Shown piece after piece: positions 29,615 to 39,011 of a DNA stretch of 39,068 bases. The notes beneath the pieces were generated by a model, which had not been told where the DNA came from, searched no databases, and worked only from the letters and a program-made list of their open reading frames with translations. The stretch spans positions 1 to 39,068 of the forward strand of contig CASFCH010000017.1 in NCBI GenBank assembly GCA_949293315.1. Direction: 5' to 3'. The stretch comes from an uncultured Oscillospiraceae bacterium. GTDB lineage: Bacteria > Bacillota > Clostridia > Oscillospirales > Acutalibacteraceae. Made by a program: the position numbers and the translations under genes. Position 1 is the stretch's first letter; each line of letters starts with the position of its first letter.

Positions 29615-31060
29615 TCATCCATGAACGCCCGGAGACGTTGTTACATTTTGACCATTCACCGTCATGGTGAAGCGCAGCGGCACACTCTCATGCTCCCAGG
29701 TGTCAAACGCCTTGACCGTGACGGTGTAGGTGCCGTCCCCGATATCGGCCGTATACGCGCCCAGACGCAGGACAGTTTCCGGAGCCATCCGGTCAAACCC
29801 GAGATAGAAGTCGGACACATACGCCACGGAGTCGGCGGTGACCGGCGTGCCGTATTCGCTCTCCCCCACAGTGAAGCGGACATCCTCGCCGGCTTCATTC
29901 TTCATCGAGAGCCGATAGCCGTACACATACCGTTCATGCTGCGCGGACGGGAACCGAAGGACCAGCTCCGCCCCGGTCTCATCGTCATACGTTTGGAACT
30001 CCGCCGAGACGGCGGCATTTTCCGGGAACACCGGCGCCGCGGACTGCTCCGCACGCGCGTCCGTATAGAGATCGAGATGGTCCTGAATGGGCAGCGGGAT
30101 CTCCCAGGCGTCGCCCTGCTGTTCCCCGGTGAGTACGCTGTAGCGCTGAAATACCAGCTTATCCGCGCTGATCTCCAGGATCATGCACATGGGGTTCTGT
30201 TCGATGGCACTGTCCGGATCCTCCCCTGCGCTTTGCCGCACGCTGATATAGGAGAGGCTCTGCGTGTTGACGGCCGTATACGCCCCCTGCCAAATGGACC
30301 GGTCGTCCATCAGCGGCGCATGGGTGTGTCCTGAGATGGAGACCACCTGCGGATACTTGCCGAACAGCTCGTTCAGAGCGTTGGAATCCTCCCCCGTATC
30401 CAGGCCGCTGTTGACCGTCCCGCTCGGCGGCGCATGGGTGATGACAAAGACGGGCTTCTGGGGATCGTCCGCCACGGCGAGCTTGATCTGCTCCTCCGCC
30501 CAGCCGATTTTATCGGTATAGGCGGCGTCATCCATATCGCCGCTCGTGGGGCTGAATCCGATGAAGTGATAGCCGTTGACCACCTTATGCGTCCAGGGGG
30601 AGCTCTCGCCCACCGCCTCCATGGCGCGGCGCTGCATCTTGCCCGTAAAGGGAATCTCCCAGCAGTCCACAAAGTAGGGCAGCCAGTAGTCGTGATTGCC
30701 CATGATGGAGAGGGAGATCGGCCGCTCGGACTCCGGATACACCTCATTGAGGATGCGCGCAACATTGTCCGCAGCCTCCTGCGTGTTGGTGTCCGTGTAG
30801 TCGCCCGCGTTGATCATCATATCGACGTCCTGAGACTTCAGGAATTCGAGCGCCTTCCGATAGGAGTTGTCATATGTATCCGACCCGCCCTCCGGCTCGA
30901 GCTGCAGATCGCTGATGATGCCGACCCGAAGCGTGTCACCTTCGACCGAGTACGTCTCTATTTCCGACGGCTCCGGGCTGGAACAGCCGGAGAACGCCGC
31001 GATGCCTGCGGCGAGAGCAACGCTCAGCGCCGCGGCGAGGACTCTTTTCAGTTTTTTCAT
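29615..31060 (-). CDS. Calcineurin-like metallophosphoesterase lipoprotein
   Basis: A 481-residue secreted lipoprotein. Residues 1-26 are a lipoprotein signal (MKKLKRVLAAALSVALAAG and the lipobox FSGC, lipid on Cys about 26). The metallophosphoesterase motifs follow in order: VGIISDLQLE, NAGDYTDT, MGNHDYW, ITHAPPSG and SGHTHAPL. The last 150 residues or so look like a beta-sandwich domain. It should hydrolyse a phosphoester outside the membrane; the substrate is unknown. GAGAGGGG lies 7 bases before ATG 31060. It follows rpoD by only 43 bases with no clear terminator between, so read-through from the dgt-dnaG-rpoD operon is possible. A weak TTGATC-17-TAATAA overlaps the rpoD stop. Confidence 0.87.
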   Translation of the reverse strand: MKKLKRVLAAALSVALAAGIAAFSGCSSPEPSEIETYSVEGDTLRVGIISDLQLEPEGGSDTYDNSYRKALEFLKSQDVDMMINAGDYTDTNTQEAADNVARILNEVYPESERPISLSIMGNHDYWLPYFVDCWEIPFTGKMQRRAMEAVGESSPWTHKVVNGYHFIGFSPTSGDMDDAAYTDKIGWAEEQIKLAVADDPQKPVFVITHAPPSGTVNSGLDTGEDSNALNELFGKYPQVVSISGHTHAPLMDDRSIWQGAYTAVNTQSLSYISVRQSAGEDPDSAIEQNPMCMILEISADKLVFQRYSVLTGEQQGDAWEIPLPIQDHLDLYTDARAEQSAAPVFPENAAVSAEFQTYDDETGAELVLRFPSAQHERYVYGYRLSMKNEAGEDVRFTVGESEYGTPVTADSVAYVSDFYLGFDRMAPETVLRLGAYTADIGDGTYTVTVKAFDTWEHESVPLRFTMTVNGQNVTTSPGVHG

Positions 31061-31103
31061 GTCCATTCCCCTCTCTGATTATTATTTTCGGGAATCCCCG
31101 GGA

Positions 31104-32216
<1,113 letters not shown>

Positions 32217-32276
32217 ACAATTCTCCCAACCAAATCAAATCTGAGTATGTATATTCGTAAAATCATGCGATGATTT

Positions 32277-34028
32277 CTACGGGCTGCGAAACAGGCGGTA
32301 CCACTCCTCATCGCTGAGGGCCGCGGCATCCACCGCCTTTTTTTTATCTTTTTCAGCGAGAAGCGTATTTATACAGTCCTCACACACCTTGCGGGGGTCC
32401 GCTCCGCGCTGCGCCAGATTGACGATGCGCGCCACCTCGCTGATCTCCTCTTCCGAATACCCCTGCGCAAAGGCGGACAGATCCGCCTCGCCGCCCGCGG
32501 CCAGACGGCCGCACACGGTGGCAAACACACGCGCGCCAAACGGTGTGGCAAACGACTCCGGCGCGATGCGCTCGCGCACATACGGATAGACCTCCGGATT
32601 GGCGGCCAGCGTGGCGATCAGCAGCTCCTCCGCGCGCGCCGCCCCCGGATTCTGACTGCGCTGCGGGTTGACCTTGCTGTTCCCGGACTCGAGCAGCCGG
32701 CGCTCCGCCGTCCGCTCCATCTCCGCGCGCTCCCGCCGTTTCACCGTGCGGGCGAGCTGCCTGACCCGCTCCAGGATCGCATCTTTCCCGGTGCCGGTCT
32801 CATCCGCCAGACGGCCCGCATAGATATCGCGTTCGATCGGGTCGAGCGTGGCCAGCAGACCGGCCGCCGCCTCGAGGAAGCCCCGGCGCCCGTCCGCCGT
32901 CTGTACGTCGTACCGGTCCCGCTCCCGCAGGAGCTTGTACTCAATTTCGTTAGAGGCGCCCTGATACAGCGCCCGGAAGCGCTCCTTGCCGTGATTTTTA
33001 ATGATCTCGTCCGGGTCCTTCCCGCCGCTGAGACGGATCACCCGCACCTTCACAGTGGATTTGCCGAACATGGCGATCGCGCGCTGGGCGGCCTTTTGCC
33101 CGGCCTCGTCGTTGTCGTAGCAGAGGGCGACCTCCTCCGTGTAGCGGGAGATCAGCTTGACCTGCTCCTCTGTCAGCGCGGTGCCGAGGCAGGCGGCGGC
33201 GTTGGTGAATCCCGCCTGATGCAGCGCGATCACATCCATGTATCCCTCGCACAGGATCAGGGACTGCGCACAGTGATCCTTGGCAAAATTGAGCGCGAAC
33301 ACGGCGTGCCGCTTGGAGTAGACCAGCGTATCCGATGTGTTGACGTACTTGGGCTTGGAGTCGTCGAGCACCCGTCCACCGAATCCGATCACGTTGCCGC
33401 GCAGGTCAATGATCGGGGTGATAAACCGGTTGCGGAAGTTGTCATAATAGTGCGTGCGGCCGCCGCGATCGCTCTTTTTGACCAGATCGGCCTCATACAG
33501 CTCCTGCGGGGAAAAGCCTTTCTGCCGCATGTGGGTGAGCAGGGCGTCCCAGCTGTCCGGCGCGCACCCCAGGCCGAACCGCGTGATCGTCTCACGCGTG
33601 AGGCCGCGCTTTTTGAGATACGCGAGCGCCACGGCCCCCTGCGGGGAATAGAGCGTCTTGTGAAAAAAGCGCGCCGCCTCGCGGTTGGCCTCATACATCC
33701 GGCGGCGTTTCCGGCCGAGCGTATCGTCGTACCCGTCCTCGGGCAGGTCGAGCCCGGCCTGCTGGGCGAGCAGCCTGACGGCCTCCATATAATCGAGATT
33801 ATTGATCGCCCGGGCAAAGGAGATGATATCCCCGCCGGCGCCGCAGCCGAAGCAGTAATACGACTGCGTGTCCGGATAGACAGTAAAGGACGGCGTCTTT
33901 TCATTGTGGAACGGGCACAGGCCCTTGAGGGTCCGCCCATTGCGGCGCAGCTTGACATAGGGGGAGATCACGCTCTCGATATCCAGGCGCATCTTCAGCT
34001 CCTGAATAAAATTTTCACCTACGGGCAT
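32277..34028 (-). CDS. dnaG: DNA primase
   Basis: A 583-residue primase that makes RNA primers at the replication fork. The N-terminal zinc ribbon is CPFHNEKTPSF and YYCFGCGAGGD (CHC2 type, about 39-65). The catalytic TOPRIM core shows ILCEGYMDVIAL and NDEAGQKAA. A helicase-binding C-terminal domain follows (about 440-583). AGGAGG lies 8 bases before ATG 34028; a GTG at 34037 in frame overlaps that site. It sits 18 bases after dgt and 60 before rpoD, the standard Firmicutes cluster. Confidence 0.97.
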   Translation of the reverse strand: MPVGENFIQELKMRLDIESVISPYVKLRRNGRTLKGLCPFHNEKTPSFTVYPDTQSYYCFGCGAGGDIISFARAINNLDYMEAVRLLAQQAGLDLPEDGYDDTLGRKRRRMYEANREAARFFHKTLYSPQGAVALAYLKKRGLTRETITRFGLGCAPDSWDALLTHMRQKGFSPQELYEADLVKKSDRGGRTHYYDNFRNRFITPIIDLRGNVIGFGGRVLDDSKPKYVNTSDTLVYSKRHAVFALNFAKDHCAQSLILCEGYMDVIALHQAGFTNAAACLGTALTEEQVKLISRYTEEVALCYDNDEAGQKAAQRAIAMFGKSTVKVRVIRLSGGKDPDEIIKNHGKERFRALYQGASNEIEYKLLRERDRYDVQTADGRRGFLEAAAGLLATLDPIERDIYAGRLADETGTGKDAILERVRQLARTVKRRERAEMERTAERRLLESGNSKVNPQRSQNPGAARAEELLIATLAANPEVYPYVRERIAPESFATPFGARVFATVCGRLAAGGEADLSAFAQGYSEEEISEVARIVNLAQRGADPRKVCEDCINTLLAEKDKKKAVDAAALSDEEWYRLFRSP

Positions 34029-34046
34029 GATCCTCACCTCCTGTGA

Positions 34047-35060
34047 TTACTGGCCGCCGCCCTCCCAGACCTCCGGGATATAGAGCTTGCGGAAGATCCG
34101 CATCGCGTAAAAGTCGGACATACCGGCGATATAATCGCACGCCGCGCGGGGCTCCCCCTCCTGCTCGCAGATCTTGTCATACGGGGAGGGCATCTGCTCG
34201 GGATGGCGGCAGAAGTGCTCATACAGCATCTGCACCAGCTGCTCCGCCTTGCCCTCCTCGTGCTTGCACTCCGGGTTTAAGTACACCTTCTGATACATAA
34301 AGGCGTGCAGTTCCTCAAACGCCTCATAGTCCGCCTGCGCCATGCGGATCTGCTCCCCGCTGTTCTCGATCAGGGAGACGACGAGCGTGTTGATCCGAGC
34401 GGATTTGCTCCTGCCGAGCTGATCCCGCAATGCGGCGGGGATATCCGCCTCACACATGACGCCCGCACGGATGGAATCGTCGATATCGTGGTTGATGTAC
34501 GCGATCTTGTCGGCATAGCGGACGATCCGCCCCTCGAGCGTGTCCGCCTCCTTCCCACGGGTATGGCAGACGATCCCGTTGCGCACCTCCCATGTCAGGT
34601 TGAGGCCGCGCCCATCCTTCTCGAGCTTGTCCACCACGCGCAGGCTCTGCCTGAAGTGCTCAAACCCCTGGGGGTAAACCGCGTTGAGCGCGCGCTCCCC
34701 CGCATGGCCGAAGGGCGTGTGCCCCAGATCGTGCGCGAGGGCGATCGCCTCTGTCAGGTCCTCGTTCAGGCGCAGGCCGCGGGCGATCGTACGGGCAATC
34801 TGTGCCACCTCCAGCGTATGCGTCAGGCGCGTGCGGTAGTGATCCCCCTCCGGGGAGAGGAACACCTGCGTCTTGTGCTTGAGGCGGCGGAACGCATTGC
34901 AGTGGATGACCCGGTCCCGGTCCCGCTGGTAGTCCGTGCGCATGGCGCAAGGGGGTTCCGGCCGGGCCCGCCCCCGGCTCTGATCGGCATAGGCGGCATA
35001 CGGGGACAAAATCTGATGCTCGATCTCCTCCGTCCGCCGGCGGATACTCTGCTGTTCCAT
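34047..35060 (-). CDS. dgt: dGTPase-like HD-domain triphosphohydrolase
   Basis: A 337-residue enzyme of the deoxynucleoside triphosphohydrolase group that cleaves dGTP or other dNTPs to the nucleoside and triphosphate. The HD motif is ALAHDLGHTPFGHAGE, and earlier YRTRLTHTLEVAQIARTIARGL carries the first metal-binding His. DKIAYINHDIDD holds the last metal-binding Asp. The short family form is meant, without the long E. coli insertion. GGGAGG lies 7 bases before ATG 35060. It is the first gene of dgt-dnaG-rpoD; co-placement with primase and sigma A is a long-known pattern in Clostridia. Confidence 0.92.
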   Translation of the reverse strand: MEQQSIRRRTEEIEHQILSPYAAYADQSRGRARPEPPCAMRTDYQRDRDRVIHCNAFRRLKHKTQVFLSPEGDHYRTRLTHTLEVAQIARTIARGLRLNEDLTEAIALAHDLGHTPFGHAGERALNAVYPQGFEHFRQSLRVVDKLEKDGRGLNLTWEVRNGIVCHTRGKEADTLEGRIVRYADKIAYINHDIDDSIRAGVMCEADIPAALRDQLGRSKSARINTLVVSLIENSGEQIRMAQADYEAFEELHAFMYQKVYLNPECKHEEGKAEQLVQMLYEHFCRHPEQMPSPYDKICEQEGEPRAACDYIAGMSDFYAMRIFRKLYIPEVWEGGGQ

Positions 35061-35136
35061 CGTCATCCCTCCCGTCTCTGTTCGGGCGTTCTACCTTTAT
35101 ATACGACAAAACTCCGTGTACACCTGCAAATTTTTT

Positions 35137-35757
35137 TTAAATTTCAAAAAATTTTTCCCCGGTCGGCTCTGCGGCAATCTTTCCGTTCGTCAGTTCCGTC
35201 AGCCGGGCAGAAAAACTGCCCACTTCCGACTTTTCTAGACAAAAACGGATCTCCGCCTGATCGGTAAACAGCTCCTCCCCGATCACGCCGCCGCACGAGC
35301 AGATCAGCGCCTTGATCCCGGCATAGGAGGAATAGTCGCACACAATGCGCAGGGCAGTGCCGAGCGCCATGGTTTTGACGCCTGCCTTTTCCAGCGCCAG
35401 CTGCGCCGCCTGCGTGTAGGCGCGCACCAGGCCGCCCGCCCCGAGCAGGATCCCGCCGAAATAGCGCGTGACAACGACACAGCAGTCCTTCACGCCCATC
35501 CCGAGCAGCACATCCCGCACCGGCGCGCCGGCCGTCCCCTGCGGCTCGCCATCGTCGCTGCTACGGACGGCGTTACCGGCCAGCAGGCTGAACGCGTACA
35601 CGTTGTGGCGCGCATCCCAGTACCGGGAGCGGACCTTTTTAATCGCGGCCTCCGCCTCCGCCACCGTCTGCACGGGGAAGGCGTGGCCGATAAAGCGCGA
35701 GCGCTTTTCCGTGAACTCGTCGTGCGCCTCGCACCGGATCGTCCGATAGGAATCCAT
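35137..35757 (-). CDS. YigZ/IMPACT-family protein
   Basis: A 206-residue protein of the UPF0029/IMPACT family. The N-terminal domain shows KRSRFIGHAFPV, then AYxLL-like VYAFSLLAG, SDDGEPQGTAGAPV and the Gly-rich VVTRYFGGILLGAGGLVRAY, which is the family signature. The C-terminal domain (about 135-206) is the usual ferredoxin-like part. The function of bacterial members is not settled. ATG 35757 has GGAGG 5 bases before it. A GTG at 35778 in frame overlaps the ybaK stop codon (GTGA) and is an alternative start that would couple the two genes. It follows ybaK and ends before dgt. Confidence 0.92.
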   Translation of the reverse strand: MDSYRTIRCEAHDEFTEKRSRFIGHAFPVQTVAEAEAAIKKVRSRYWDARHNVYAFSLLAGNAVRSSDDGEPQGTAGAPVRDVLLGMGVKDCCVVVTRYFGGILLGAGGLVRAYTQAAQLALEKAGVKTMALGTALRIVCDYSSYAGIKALICSCGGVIGEELFTDQAEIRFCLEKSEVGSFSARLTELTNGKIAAEPTGEKFFEI

Positions 35758-35774
35758 TCCTTCCTCCTCCGCGC

Positions 35775-36251
35775 TCACTCGCTGTGGACCAGATCCGCAA
35801 ACTGCGCCCGTACGGCCGATTGCAGATCCTGCGGAGTGAGGATAACCTGTGCCCCGCGCACGCCCGCGCTCACAGCAATGCGAGGCTGCGCCAGCGCGCT
35901 CGAGTGAATAAAGGTCGGGAAGTGTTTTTTCATCCCAACAGGCGAACAGCCGCCGCGGATGTACCCGGTCACCGGCAGCAGTTCTTTCAGCGGCAGCAGC
36001 TCCGCGCGCTTATCCCCCGCCGCCTTGGCCGCCTTTTTCAGGTCGAGCTCGCGATCCACCGGGATGCAGCAGACAATATAGCCCGTCCGCTCCCCCTTGA
36101 GGACGAGCGTTTTAAATACACGGTCAAAATCTTCCCCCAGCTGGGCCGCCACATGCTCGCCGGAGAGGTCGCTCTCATCCACCTCGTACTCGCGCACCTC
36201 ATAGGGGATTTTTGCGCGGTCGAGCATCCGCATGGCGTTTGTTTTTTTCAT
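35775..36251 (-). CDS. ybaK: Cys-tRNA(Pro)/Cys-tRNA deacylase, YbaK/EbsC family
   Basis: A 158-residue editing enzyme that removes cysteine wrongly attached to tRNA-Pro. The fold is seen in VFKTLVLKGERTGYIVCCIPVDRELDLKKAAKAAG, with the catalytic Lys in KTLV, and GYIRGGCSPVGMKKHFPTFI near the C-terminus, the family's most conserved part. Length is typical. GGAGG lies 6 bases before ATG 36251; an upstream in-frame ATG at 36311 overlaps the rpmE stop and is rejected. It follows the rpmE terminator directly and overlaps or abuts yigZ. Confidence 0.93.
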   Translation of the reverse strand: MKKTNAMRMLDRAKIPYEVREYEVDESDLSGEHVAAQLGEDFDRVFKTLVLKGERTGYIVCCIPVDRELDLKKAAKAAGDKRAELLPLKELLPVTGYIRGGCSPVGMKKHFPTFIHSSALAQPRIAVSAGVRGAQVILTPQDLQSAVRAQFADLVHSE

Positions 36252-36264
36252 GGCATGCCTCCGG

Positions 36265-36304
36265 AAAAAGAACGGCGGGCGATGCGCTGTGCACCGGCCG
36301 CCGT
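36265..36304 (-). terminator. Terminator of rpmE
   Basis: ACGGCGG and CCGCCGT (7 pairs) with further inner pairing, followed on the minus strand by TCTTTTTCC. It lies just before the ybaK ribosome site, so ybaK-yigZ may be expressed by partial read-through. Confidence 0.65.
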
Positions 36305-36310
36305 CCGTCA

Positions 36311-36526
36311 TTATTTGCCTTCTTTATTCTCGCGGTTGAAGCGCTTGTTGAAGCGGTCAACGCGTCCGCCGGTATCGACGAGCTTCTGTTTGCCGGTGAA
36401 GAACGGGTGGCACTTTGAGCAAACGTCAACGCGCATGCCGTCTTTGGTGGAAGCGGTCTCAATGACCTCGCCGCAAGCACAGACAACCTTAGTCGGCTTA
36501 TATTCGGGATGGATCCCCTGTTTCAT
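36311..36526 (-). CDS. rpmE: 50S ribosomal protein L31, zinc-binding type
   Basis: A 71-residue ribosomal protein. It starts MKQGIHPEY and has four cysteines (VVCACG and VCSKCHPF, residues 16, 18, 36 and 39) that bind zinc, as in the C+ form of L31. The C-terminus is basic ([12 protein letters not shown]). The C+ form is the one replaced by a Cys-free paralog under zinc shortage in other bacteria; no paralog lies in this window. The start is close behind AGAGGTG. It has its own promoter (36570-36598) and terminator. Confidence 0.97.
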   Translation of the reverse strand: MKQGIHPEYKPTKVVCACGEVIETASTKDGMRVDVCSKCHPFFTGKQKLVDTGGRVDRFNKRFNRENKEGK

Positions 36527-36569
36527 CGTTAGTCACCTCTTTCACTGCAATAGAGCATACAACATATGA

Positions 36570-36598
36570 ATGATACCACATCGCCGGAAAAAAATCAA
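36570..36598 (-). promoter_or_regulatory. Promoter of rpmE
   Basis: On the minus strand TTGATT (36598-36593), 17-base spacer, TATCAT (36575-36570). Confidence 0.6.
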
Positions 36599-36675
36599 CA
36601 TTTTTTTCACGTGTCCGTAAAAATGTCCGCCAAACCGCCTTTTTGTAAAAATCAGCACATTTTTTTAAAAGGCTA

Positions 36676-36721
36676 TTGACAAACCGTGTATATGTGTATA
36701 TACTGTGTATGTAACATATGT
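36676..36721 (+). promoter_or_regulatory. Promoter and operator region of the GntR-ABC operon
   Basis: TTGACA (36676-36681), 17-base spacer, TATACT (36699-36704). The -10 and start region is full of GTGTATA/TATAC runs, the dyad TATGT-A-ACATA (36708-36718) and the palindrome ACATATGT (36714-36721). This fits self-repression by the YtrA-type regulator next to it. Confidence 0.7.
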
Positions 36722-36740
36722 ACAGCTTGCGAGGGATTCC

Positions 36741-37121
36741 ATGGAACTATTCATCAGCAACACGAGCGACTGCCCGATCTATGAGCAGATCGCCCAGCAG
36801 ATCAAATCCAAAATCATCAGCGGCGAGCTCGCGGGCGGGGACGCCCTCCCGTCGATCCGGCTGCTGGCCAAAGAACTGAAGATCAGCGTCATCACCACCA
36901 AGCGCGCCTACGAGGAGCTGGAACGCGACGGATTCCTTTACACCGTTGCGGGCAAGGGCTGCTTTGTGGCGCAGCGGAATACGGAGCTCATCCGGGAGGA
37001 GCAGCTCAAACGCGTGGAGGATACGCTGAGCGAGGCCGTCAAGGCCGCGGGTGCGTGCGGCATCAGCCGGGATGAGCTGATGGAGATGCTGCGCCTGCTG
37101 TGTGAGGAGGAACTCAGATGA
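36741..37121 (+). CDS. GntR-family regulator, YtrA subfamily
   Basis: A 126-residue repressor. The winged helix-turn-helix fills residues about 10-75 (PIYEQIAQQIKSKIISGEL, DALPSIRLLAKELKISVITTKRAYEELERDGFL and the wing VAGKGCFVA). The short helical C-terminus (about 80-126) is the mark of the YtrA subfamily, which dimerises without a big ligand domain. YtrA-type regulators control ABC exporters linked to cell-wall antibiotics. GAGGG lies 5 bases before ATG 36741. It overlaps the ABC ATPase gene by 4 bases (ATGA), so the two are translationally coupled. Confidence 0.93.
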   Translation: MELFISNTSDCPIYEQIAQQIKSKIISGELAGGDALPSIRLLAKELKISVITTKRAYEELERDGFLYTVAGKGCFVAQRNTELIREEQLKRVEDTLSEAVKAAGACGISRDELMEMLRLLCEEELR

Positions 37122-37975
37122 ACCTGTTAGAGGTCAATGGTATTGAAAAAAAGTACAAATCTTTTGTCCTGGGGCCGCTCGATCTGGCGCTGCCGGCGGG
37201 GACGGTCCTCGGCCTGATCGGGCGCAACGGTTCCGGAAAGACGACGACGATCAAGGCGATCCTGAACATGATCAATCTGGACGGCGGGCGCATCTCCATC
37301 TTCGGGATGGATCACCGGAGGGACGAGCAGCAGATCAAGCAGCGGATCGGATTTGTACCGGACGAATGCGCCCTGCCGCCCACGCTGGGCGCGGGGCAGG
37401 TCGAAAAATTTCTCTCCCCCCTCTTTCCGCAGTGGAACGCCGAATGGTACGGGGAACTGCTGCGCCGATTCGCGATCCCGCGGGATCAGAAGATCAAGGA
37501 GTTCTCCAAGGGCATGAAGATGAAGCTGATGCTCGCCTGCGCGCTGGCCCACACGCCGGACCTGCTGATCCTCGACGAGGCGACCTCCGGGCTCGACCCC
37601 GTGGTGCGCAGCGAGATCCTCGACCTGCTGCGCGAATATTTGATGGAGGGGGAACGCGGCATCATCCTCTCCTCCCACATCACGAGCGATCTGGAAAAGA
37701 CGGCGGACTATATCGCCTTTATTGATCGGGGTAAAATCCGCCTGTCCCTGAGTATCGATGACTTCCAGAGCGATTACGGGATCGTCAAGTGCTCCCGCGC
37801 CGATCTGGAAAAGCTCGACAGCTCCATCGTCATTGCGCGGAGTTCCAATGCGTTCGGTACCTCCGCCCTGGTGCGCGACCGCCGCACGGCGCGCCAAATG
37901 CTCCCGAACGCTGTGACGGAGCGCGCATCGCTGGACGACATCATGCTCTATCTGACAAAGGGGGAAGAAAAATGA
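37118..37975 (+). CDS. ABC transporter ATP-binding protein (YtrB/BcrA-like)
   Basis: A 285-residue ATPase. Walker A is GLIGRNGSGKTTTIK (about 33-47), the signature is EFSKGMKMKLMLACALAH (FSKGM in place of LSGGQ, usual for this group), and Walker B is LLILDEATSGLDP. The switch His lies in SSHITSDLEKTADY. A C-terminal extension (about 215-285) is typical of the exporter class. It works with the permease encoded next (ATGA overlap at 37972). The substrate is unknown; YtrA/BcrA-type units often give tolerance to cell-wall antibiotics. Confidence 0.95.
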   Translation: MNLLEVNGIEKKYKSFVLGPLDLALPAGTVLGLIGRNGSGKTTTIKAILNMINLDGGRISIFGMDHRRDEQQIKQRIGFVPDECALPPTLGAGQVEKFLSPLFPQWNAEWYGELLRRFAIPRDQKIKEFSKGMKMKLMLACALAHTPDLLILDEATSGLDPVVRSEILDLLREYLMEGERGIILSSHITSDLEKTADYIAFIDRGKIRLSLSIDDFQSDYGIVKCSRADLEKLDSSIVIARSSNAFGTSALVRDRRTARQMLPNAVTERASLDDIMLYLTKGEEK

Positions 37976-38583
37976 AGTCACTGCTCTTAAAAGATCTTTA
38001 CGTGATGAAGGGGACCATCGTCATGTTCTCCGTCATCCTGCTCGTATTCATCGCCGTGGGGATCAGCGGAAACTTTATGTTCCTGCTCATGGCGTTCGCC
38101 TTTGCCTCCATCCAGAGCGTGTCTGTCTTCAATCAGGAGGCCGGCTGCCGCTGGGGGACATACGCCGGCGGCCTGCCGCTGACGCGGAAGATCCAGGTGC
38201 TTGAAAAGTACGTGTTCATCCTGATCCCGCTGGCGGTGGTAGCCGTGCTGACGGCCGTGATCCTGCTGGGCATGGGCCTCTTTACCCCGGAGCGCGCGCG
38301 GCCGGACCTGCTGATGCTGATCATGATGGCCTTCCTCTCCCTGATCATCCCATCCTTCACGATCCCGATCCTGTATAAGGTCGGCCCGGAAAAGGGCCAG
38401 CTGCTCTCCACGATCTTTGCCGGGATCCTCTTCGGCGCGATGGCGGGCGGCGCCATGGCGCTGGATGAGCAGTGGGACGGGATGCCCGCCGCAGTTCCCG
38501 CCGGAGCAATCGCTCTGAGCATCGTTCTGCTGATCGGGTCCTATCTTCTCTCCCTGCGGATCTATACCCGGAAGGATCTGTGA
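37972..38583 (+). CDS. ABC-2 type transporter permease
   Basis: A 203-residue membrane protein with about six spans: 15-30, 33-51, 84-103, 113-136, 142-160 and 173-195. It shows the family pattern NQEAGCRWGTYAGGLPLTRKIQVLEKY in the first large loop, as in the ABC2_membrane_5 group. It should form a homodimer with two copies of the ATPase from the previous gene. Start and stop overlap (ATGA) mark it as the third gene of a three-gene operon. No further gene follows. Confidence 0.9.
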   Translation: MKSLLLKDLYVMKGTIVMFSVILLVFIAVGISGNFMFLLMAFAFASIQSVSVFNQEAGCRWGTYAGGLPLTRKIQVLEKYVFILIPLAVVAVLTAVILLGMGLFTPERARPDLLMLIMMAFLSLIIPSFTIPILYKVGPEKGQLLSTIFAGILFGAMAGGAMALDEQWDGMPAAVPAGAIALSIVLLIGSYLLSLRIYTRKDL

Positions 38584-38687
38584 TCAGTCTGCTAACTTCA
38601 AGAACGCTGCACACGCCTGAATCTGTACCCATATTTTTTTGAAGGGACTGTTGCAACACAGCCTGTCCATAGATCGTGCGCAAAATC

Positions 38688-38728
38688 CGCCCCTCAAGGG
38701 AAGCCGAAGCCGCTTCTTTTGAGGGGCG
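38688..38728 (+). terminator. Hairpin after the GntR-ABC operon, possible terminator
   Basis: CGCCCCTCAA and TTGAGGGGCG form 10 pairs, with an inner GAAGC/GCTTC. There is no T-run after it, so it may only stabilise the mRNA end. Confidence 0.45.
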
Positions 38729-38865
38729 CGCTGTTCAGTAATGCCTGTCTCGGGTGCAAGCCGCTATTCCATTTTCGTTTTGCGGCGCGCCCGGTCACGT
38801 GGATGCGTGGCCGGAGGGATTCCGGGTGACGGCCATCGCCTTCTGTTCCCCGTCAGCCTCTCTTT

Positions 38866-38893
38866 CGGAACGCCGGGGGCGGCGTTCCCTACG
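38866..38893 (+). repeat. REP-like palindromic repeat, copy A
   Basis: A 28-base element with palindrome GGAACGCC/GGCGTTCC around a G-rich loop, then CTACG. It matches the reverse complement of 38984-39011 at 25 of 28 positions. Confidence 0.6.
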
Positions 38894-38983
38894 AAAGTAT
38901 GCACAGATTTCGGGCGGCGTGTGATCAGATCCGGCTTTTGCACAGGGGATTTTCGAGGCGCATGCTTCCTTTTGCACCATCCC

Positions 38984-39011
38984 CGTAGGGAACGCTGCCC
39001 TCAGCGTTCCG
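38984..39011 (-). repeat. REP-like palindromic repeat, copy B (inverted)
   Basis: In reverse complement it reads with GGAACGCT/AGCGTTCC stems and the same CTACG tail. Both arms changed together relative to copy A (C-G to T-A), so pairing is kept. Confidence 0.6.
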
